From Pseudomonadota bacterium (GTDB lineage Bacteria; Cyanobacteriota; Vampirovibrionia; Obscuribacterales; Obscuribacteraceae): a stretch of DNA of 37,405 bases. The stretch spans positions 1-37,405 of the forward strand of contig JAJPJO010000285.1 of the NCBI GenBank assembly GCA_021324135.1. Reading direction: 5' to 3'. The translations under genes and the position numbers were made by a program. The notes under the pieces are model-generated. The model was not told where the DNA came from, searched no databases, and saw only the letters and a program-made list of their open reading frames with translations. This document shows, in pieces, positions 33,170-37,405 of the stretch (its first letter is position 1; every line of letters begins with the position of its first letter).

Positions 33170-33354
33170 CTCAGCGCAGCGAGCAAAGAATTGAAGATGT
33201 ACGGCGACGATCCAAATGCGCATCGATGACATATGCGGATGCTGATCTCCTGCTCAGTTCTGGTAGACTGGCTTGCTGCAATGGTAAGAAACACAGCGAT
33301 TACGATGAAATGAGCTCTGCCAGGGAGCTGGATTTTTTCATGGCATCCAATTGA
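33166..33354 (+). CDS. Small ORF (62 residues), coupled to the preceding one
   Basis: The ATG at 33166 overlaps the previous stop (ATGA) and is preceded by GAAAGG at a workable distance. The peptide is polar and soluble with two adjacent cysteines (LACCNGKK) near residue 38. No family is recognised. It ends 36 bases before the convergent phosphatase gene, closing the plus-strand series from 26701. Its existence rests on coupling and spacing, so it is tentative. Confidence 0.5.
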   Translation: MTQRSEQRIEDVRRRSKCASMTYADADLLLSSGRLACCNGKKHSDYDEMSSARELDFFMASN

Positions 33355-33390
33355 GTCCCTCAAAGAGGTGTATGTAGTAAAGAAAGTAGC

Positions 33391-33861
33391 TCAGAGTTGA
33401 AGGTCATCGGCGAGCGCGTTGCAGTATTCATATAATAGTCTAGAAAGTTCGTCAAATGCAGATTCATCTTGGTGGTATGGATCCAGCACTTCGGTGCCTT
33501 TTGCGATCAGGCGAATTTTATTGCGCATCGCAGGTGGTGCCATCTTGCGAACAAAGTTTTCGTTGCTTCGGTCCATCACGATAATATGGTCGAATTTATC
33601 GAAGTCCTCGCGACGCAGTTGGCGGGCGCGGTGGACGCTCAGGTCGATGCCGTTCGCCCGTGCCACTTTTATTGCTCTGAGGTCGGCAGGCTGCGCTACG
33701 TTCCAGTCAGCAGTTCCAGCCGATTCAATTACGCAATGGACCCCGCGTTCCTTTAGAACATTTGCCATAATTGCTGCTGCGAGAGGGGATCTGCAGATGT
33801 TTCCCAAACAGACGAACAAAAGTTTCATGTTATTGATTGCTACTCCGTGGCATCTCAACAT
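33391..33861 (-). CDS. Low-molecular-weight protein tyrosine phosphatase
   Basis: This 156-residue protein is an LMW-PTP. The P-loop VCLGNICRSP holds Cys18 and Arg24, and the general acid sits in VLDPYHQDES (Asp127). Family members dephosphorylate tyrosine in bacterial proteins, or arginine phosphate in some lineages. GAGGA lies 8 bases before ATG 33861, supporting that start and an 11-residue extension; the more usual family start (MKLLFVCLGN) would be ATG 33828. It may form an operon with the YchJ-like gene (53-base gap). It faces a kinase gene, but as a tyrosine-type phosphatase it cannot be assumed to counteract that enzyme. Confidence 0.93.
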   Translation of the reverse strand: MLRCHGVAINNMKLLFVCLGNICRSPLAAAIMANVLKERGVHCVIESAGTADWNVAQPADLRAIKVARANGIDLSVHRARQLRREDFDKFDHIIVMDRSNENFVRKMAPPAMRNKIRLIAKGTEVLDPYHQDESAFDELSRLLYEYCNALADDLQL

Positions 33862-33914
33862 TATCTTATTCCTCGGCGCATAGACCGCATGCCTGGTTCT
33901 TATGGACGGACGTG

Positions 33915-34322
33915 TCAGGGTTCAACTTCACCGCTTTTGTAGAGCCAGCGACCATTTAATTTCTCAAACGTGCTGCGTTCGGTAAAGGAAACGTCTTTCT
34001 CGTTGTAAAACATGTTCGCCCTGAAGGCTACGACGGACTGGTCTTCTCCGTCGACGACTTCCAGTACGTCGAGGCTTACGAAACGTGTCGTTTTGCAGAA
34101 CTGATTTATTTCTTTTTTCCAGGCATCGATGTCGGTGCGACGCACGACATTTTCCGGGTGCGTGGTTTCGATGATGTAGTCGCACAGTCCGAGTACATAT
34201 GCTGAATAGCGAGAACGCATCAGCGCTAAAGCGTCTTGTGGCGGCGCACCTTCATGAATAGGTTTGCAGCACTTGTGATACAAAAGCTTGCTGCCGCATG
34301 GACACGGATCGTACTTCTTCAT
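33915..34322 (-). CDS. ychJ: YchJ-like SEC-C motif protein
   Basis: This 135-residue protein matches the YchJ/UPF0225 family. The N-terminal SEC-C zinc motif CPCGSKLLYHKCC (Cys7, Cys9, Cys18, Cys19) is followed by ALMRSRYSAYVLGLCDYIIE, the conserved family segment, and an NTF2-like beta-rich domain ending FEKLNGRWLYKSGEVEP. Length is close to E. coli YchJ, which has only one SEC-C motif difference at the C-terminus. The family's role is poorly defined. It lies 39 bases after the DUF4253-like gene and is probably in the same transcription unit. Confidence 0.85.
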   Translation of the reverse strand: MKKYDPCPCGSKLLYHKCCKPIHEGAPPQDALALMRSRYSAYVLGLCDYIIETTHPENVVRRTDIDAWKKEINQFCKTTRFVSLDVLEVVDGEDQSVVAFRANMFYNEKDVSFTERSTFEKLNGRWLYKSGEVEP

Positions 34323-34361
34323 TGGTTCATCAGATTGATTGCATCTGCAAAAATGGCCGAA

Positions 34362-35129
34362 TCAATCCCACCAGAGCTCAACGTGTCCCTTCTCTCCTTG
34401 CAGTTTTTTGGCATACTGCTCAACCGTTTCAGTGCATTGCAGATCCGGGCAAAACTCGAATATCTCTTCGGCTAGCTCGACAGGATTGCTCGCCCGGGCT
34501 AGTAGTTCAAAAGAGAGCGTATCTGTGGCTGCATGCAGAATATTGATCCCGAAGCGCTCGTCGAGTGAATGAAGCTTGTCGACGATATCTTCAGTGGTCA
34601 ATCCGTCATCCAGCGAAACGGTTTTTGCCAACCTGGGGATATCCAGCTGACTGCTGCCGGGTCCGATGGCAAGCTCGATTCCCAATCGAGGCTGCATTTT
34701 CCTTGTCACTCTCTTGAAGGCTCCGCCTGCTACAAAGTTGTTGATGACGCTCTGGTAGTCCCCAACCGGCTGGCTGCCTGATGAAGGTTTTGCTTCTGCA
34801 TCCGGGCTTGAGGCTGTGAAGTCGGTTTCCCTTTTGTCGACGAGCGGAGCCAACCATCGTGTCGTCCCGACATATGCCACGAACCCTTCCGGCAAACGTG
34901 CGCGAATTCGTTCGAGATATTCGTATGCTTTTTCCTCTACCGAGGGATCTAGTGTGGGGACCAGCGAAGGGGCGACCTCGGGTCCTTCCACAATGGCAGA
35001 AATGGCGTCTGGTTGCGCTTCCCGTCCGAAGTTGCAATATCCATATGGTATGACATCGCATCCCGTGATTTCGGCCAGCAGCTCCTTCAAATTAGACTTC
35101 CACGTACGGTCAAAAGAATGAGGCATCAT
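34362..35129 (-). CDS. DUF4253-like protein
   Basis: This 255-residue soluble protein has two parts. The first (about 1-105) contains LLAEITGCDVIPYGYCNFG and FVAYVGTTRWLAP; after a low-complexity linker (about 107-130) comes a domain ending EEIFEFCPDLQ and then VEQYAKKLQGEKGHVELWWD. The C-terminal FCPD and LWWD stretches resemble DUF4253 proteins, whose function is unknown. No signal peptide or membrane segment is seen. GGAAG lies 10 bases before the ATG. It heads a minus-strand series with the YchJ-like and phosphatase genes. The family call is from memory and moderate in strength. Confidence 0.65.
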   Translation of the reverse strand: MMPHSFDRTWKSNLKELLAEITGCDVIPYGYCNFGREAQPDAISAIVEGPEVAPSLVPTLDPSVEEKAYEYLERIRARLPEGFVAYVGTTRWLAPLVDKRETDFTASSPDAEAKPSSGSQPVGDYQSVINNFVAGGAFKRVTRKMQPRLGIELAIGPGSSQLDIPRLAKTVSLDDGLTTEDIVDKLHSLDERFGINILHAATDTLSFELLARASNPVELAEEIFEFCPDLQCTETVEQYAKKLQGEKGHVELWWD

Positions 35130-35252
35130 AATTCAAAGCTTCCAATTAAAGGGAGATCACTGGTGTATAACCATTAAGGCCAGAATGATAACTTTACGCT
35201 ATCAGCAGAAGCTGCGCATGAGTCCAGGGAATTGGAAATATTATTTAATCAA

Positions 35253-36419
35253 TCATCCTTCGACGATACGCTTCCAGGCGGGTCCGAACCCGGCGCCTCC
35301 GCCGCGTATGCGCTGTATGGCGGCTTCTACTTCAAGGCGAACCTCAAACTCGGCGTCAGCCCGGGCGCGCTCGAGAAACGGCAGACCGTATTCGGTTCCC
35401 ACATCGAATTCAAATCGAGCCGCTCTCCATCTGACCAGCTTGTTCTGATCCGAGAGAGCGCGGCACATAGCCTGTTCGGCCGCTGCGTAGCCGAGATCGG
35501 ACAGCGCATCACCGGCGGTGCGGCGCACTCCAACCATTGGATCGTTCAGCACCGCATCGCAAAGTGGCTCGACAGCAGCCGCACTACCAGTGGTGCCAAG
35601 CGCGGCGGCGGCCAGTCGGCGAACCTGCGGGTTGGAGTCCTGCAGGGCTCGAGCAAAAAGTGGAATTGACTGTTCATCAGATGGGAGCTGCTGAATGGCA
35701 GCCAGGCGCTGATGCCAATCGTCTGATTGGAGCCGATCTGTCAAGGAACGAGTATTACCACTTGCCTGCTCGGAATTTCCAAGCGCCTCCGCCAGGATAC
35801 GTCCAAGCGCCTCCTCATCGAATGTGCCTCTCAATTCGTCTGCCACTTCTTCGGCTATCTCATCGCGCTCTCCATAGCGAACACCATGATCGGCCCAGTA
35901 TCGCTCCTTAAGATAATCCGCAGCGGTTGCTTCCTGAATCGACAAGGCTGCTTCGTTAAAACGTTCTCCCAGGCTCACTCTCGACTCACCCTGTCCGTCC
36001 GTTGTTTTAACCTGGATTGGCACTCCGCGAAATGTTTGCACCAGGACATGGACTTGCCCTTCCTTTTCGAACGCGTTCCGATGTGTCTCGATCTCATCTT
36101 CGACTTTCGCTGTTTCTGAATCGCTGGTCTTCACAGCTTCTAATTCGCCGGGCGAAAAGATCGCCGTCGCCTTCTCCAGGATTGGCTGCCAGTCTGTGCG
36201 TGGATCGCGATTCACCGTAATGAAGTCATGGCAGACAAAGACACTCTTAACACCATCGATCTGCAAAAGCAGCTCAACGAAATCCGGGCAACCTGACTTG
36301 TTTTCGAGCGTGTAAGTAGCCGTCAGCGGCAGCTCCTCGTGCAGGTTGAGCTTCATGCTATTTGGATTCGGTGTCGTTTCTACTGATCTGAGATGCATCT
36401 GGTTAGTACCGCTTCCCAT
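35253..36419 (-). CDS. cvfC: CvfC-like protein: Nfu_N domain plus HEAT repeats
   Basis: This 388-residue protein begins with VETTPNPNSMKLNL (about residues 13-26), the N-terminal Nfu (Nfu_N) signature, and continues through an SVFVCHDFITVNR strand. The C-terminal half (about 225-385) consists of HEAT-like repeats, for example PQVRRLAAAALGTTGSAAAV and VGVRRTAGDALSDLGYAAAE. This order matches the conserved virulence factor C (CvfC) family known from Bacillus and Staphylococcus, whose molecular role is unclear. There is no Nfu cysteine pair, so Fe-S delivery is not implied. A second ATG at codon 8 (36398) is as plausible as 36419. The protein should be cytoplasmic. Confidence 0.85.
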   Translation of the reverse strand: MGSGTNQMHLRSVETTPNPNSMKLNLHEELPLTATYTLENKSGCPDFVELLLQIDGVKSVFVCHDFITVNRDPRTDWQPILEKATAIFSPGELEAVKTSDSETAKVEDEIETHRNAFEKEGQVHVLVQTFRGVPIQVKTTDGQGESRVSLGERFNEAALSIQEATAADYLKERYWADHGVRYGERDEIAEEVADELRGTFDEEALGRILAEALGNSEQASGNTRSLTDRLQSDDWHQRLAAIQQLPSDEQSIPLFARALQDSNPQVRRLAAAALGTTGSAAAVEPLCDAVLNDPMVGVRRTAGDALSDLGYAAAEQAMCRALSDQNKLVRWRAARFEFDVGTEYGLPFLERARADAEFEVRLEVEAAIQRIRGGGAGFGPAWKRIVEG

Positions 36420-37002
36420 CGTGATCTATTTCATACATAGTACCTATTTTGCATCGCCATCAGTCGATGCCGCGTTTAATACTCTGAAAGATCTGCCGTG
36501 GCATGAGTTTTAGATGACTGCGATGACGGGAAAATGGTCGTCGAAGTGAGGAAATAATTTCATTCCATTAATGACATCAGCCTATAGGATGATGCCTGTA
36601 CGGACTCGTCGTTCAGTTTATCGACGAAGCTTGGTTTGTGCAGCGAAGCCCTTAGGTTGTGACATATATTTCTATGTCAAATTCTCATCTAGCGAAGCTG
36701 CGACAGATTTCTGTAAAGCCACTATTCATCAATATCTTCAGAGTCGCATTTTTTGGTCGCTTTAAGATTTTACAAATAATGTATGTCAGAGCCTAAGAGC
36801 TGTCGGCCCGACAGGCTCCTAAGTATGGGAGTGAGATGCTGTTCAACTACGCAGGCAGGGGATAAATCCAAGCGCGCAAAATTGAAGGCAGCACACCCTA
36901 CCTGCCGGACCAATAAACGCCATCGTCCGAGATTAAAATGTCCACCTCAGTTGCGCAAAGTGGAGTACGATAGAACTGTTTATTACAGCCCAAGTCATTG
37001 AA
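36420..37002. other. Intergenic region carrying dispersed element copy B
   Basis: No convincing gene is found in these 583 bases. The repeat at 36649-36799 occupies the centre. Just after it, CTGTCGG and CCGACAG pair closely around one base, and CCTAAG recurs at 36818-36823. The frame at 36783-37001 has no family-like features and starts inside the repeat. Confidence 0.5.
36649..36799 (+). mobile_element. MITE-like dispersed element, copy B
   Basis: The element starts CCCTTAGGTTGTGACATATA and ends ATGTATGTCAGAGCCTAAGAG. The ends are imperfect inverted repeats (CTTAGG, TGACATA shared). It aligns end to end with copy A (24433-24581), in opposite orientation, with lengths of 147 and 146 bases between the CTTAG ends. 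The interior shares AGCGAAGC and TCATCAAT blocks. No protein is encoded. The two copies bracket ~12 kb of sequence. Confidence 0.72.
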
Positions 37003-37405
37003 ATGAAGTTACCTTCCATCCTATTTGTAGTTTGTATTTGTTCCTGCACCTTGCCAGTCGATGCGCAGTCCGGCGATGGTTACAACAGCGGCTCGAGTGA
37101 ATCTTCAAAAGCCGTGGCCGTTGTCGCCAAGAATTTTCAGAATTCCGCTACATCCTCTTTGTGGGCCAAGCAGCAAGCTCTTGAAGTGCGCCAGCAGCAA
37201 CTGCAGCAACAGGCTATCCAGCAGCAGCGTATGCGGATGCAAGAGGTCAGGCAGCAAATCAACCCGAGTATGGCGACTCAAACGAGCGCCGGCACGAAAA
37301 AGAAGAAAGGCGCTAAGCCTGCTGCGCAGAAGGTCAAACAAATTCCGGCCGCTCGCAAAGGTAAAAGCGGAAGCAAGCAGAAGAATAACGCGGCTGGTGC
37401 TGCGA
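37003..37405 (+). CDS. Secreted Gln/Lys-rich protein, cut by the window end
   Basis: An open frame from ATG 37003 runs to the window edge without a stop (at least 134 residues). It starts with a signal peptide (MKLPSILFVVCICSCTLPVD, cleavage near VDAQSG; a lipoprotein site is possible at one of the cysteines). A Ser/Gly region, a Gln-rich helical segment (about 60-95, QQQLQQQAIQQQ) and a Lys/Ala-rich basic tail follow. No family is recognised and no ribosome binding site is clear. The low-complexity basic tail recalls nucleic-acid- or surface-binding proteins, but this is only compositional. Confidence 0.7.
   Translation, partial: MKLPSILFVVCICSCTLPVDAQSGDGYNSGSSESSKAVAVVAKNFQNSATSSLWAKQQALEVRQQQLQQQAIQQQRMRMQEVRQQINPSMATQTSAGTKKKKGAKPAAQKVKQIPAARKGKSGSKQKNNAAGAA

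Noticed and set aside
36783..37001. Small frame after element copy B
   Set aside because: It begins within the repeat element and has no ribosome binding site or family features.
1..37405. tRNA, rRNA or CRISPR loci
   Set aside because: No cloverleaf with a recognisable T-arm, no rRNA-like conserved blocks and no spaced direct repeats were seen on either strand.

Overview
The window is bacterial chromosome of moderate G+C. It has no rRNA, tRNA, phage structural gene or CRISPR array. The gene content fits a non-photosynthetic cyanobacterial relative (Melainabacteria/Vampirovibrionia, probably Obscuribacterales-like): many secreted kinesin-light-chain-type TPR proteins, several Hanks-type Ser/Thr kinases with transmembrane segments, and calpain-like and zincin-like secreted proteins. 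The lineage is inferred from gene style and recalled family distribution; there is no marker gene in the window.

Layout. 1-6 kb holds a secreted TPR protein, a convergent NAD-dependent epimerase, homoserine kinase (thrB), a cytoplasmic TPR protein and a membrane-anchored M28 metallopeptidase. 6-11 kb is an envelope/stress block: a small secreted protein, two paralogous exported two-domain proteins, a CsbD-like protein, a single GspE-N-like domain protein and a GlsB-type membrane protein. 11-17 kb has a ~918-residue protein with an HELTH metallopeptidase motif, a TPR lipoprotein-like or membrane-anchored protein, a His/Gly/Tyr-rich secreted protein and a TPR protein whose C-terminal zincin-like domain appears to have lost catalytic residues. 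17-24 kb is a minus-strand train: calpain-like protease, zinc-ribbon/kinase/LRR protein, kinase with coiled coil, multi-pass membrane protein and class-C beta-lactamase-like serine hydrolase. 24.6-33.4 kb has a minus-strand protein with tandem GspE-N-like domains, then a plus-strand series: a secreted DUF255 thioredoxin-like protein, a TPR protein, a phosphodiester-glycosidase-like protein, a second zinc-ribbon kinase with TPRs, and two very small coupled ORFs. 33.4-36.4 kb is a minus-strand group: low-molecular-weight phosphatase, YchJ-like SEC-C protein, DUF4253-like protein and a CvfC-like Nfu_N/HEAT protein. The window ends inside a secreted Gln/Lys-rich protein.

The signals most worth following are: (1) a ~147-bp dispersed element with CTTAGG...GTGACATA terminal inverted repeats, present in two inverted copies 12 kb apart (24433-24581 and 36649-36799); (2) a duplicated Cys4 motif built around a TQW core at the N-terminus of two different receptor-like kinases; (3) a pair of exported proteins that seem to combine an N-domain like that of cyanobacterial MscS channels with a VirB10-like C-domain; (4) a putative pseudo-protease of the anthrax-lethal-factor type; and (5) several long intergenic stem-loops with no assigned role. 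The kinases, TPR proteins and secreted proteases suggest a region devoted to envelope sensing and extracytoplasmic functions, but no single pathway links all the genes.
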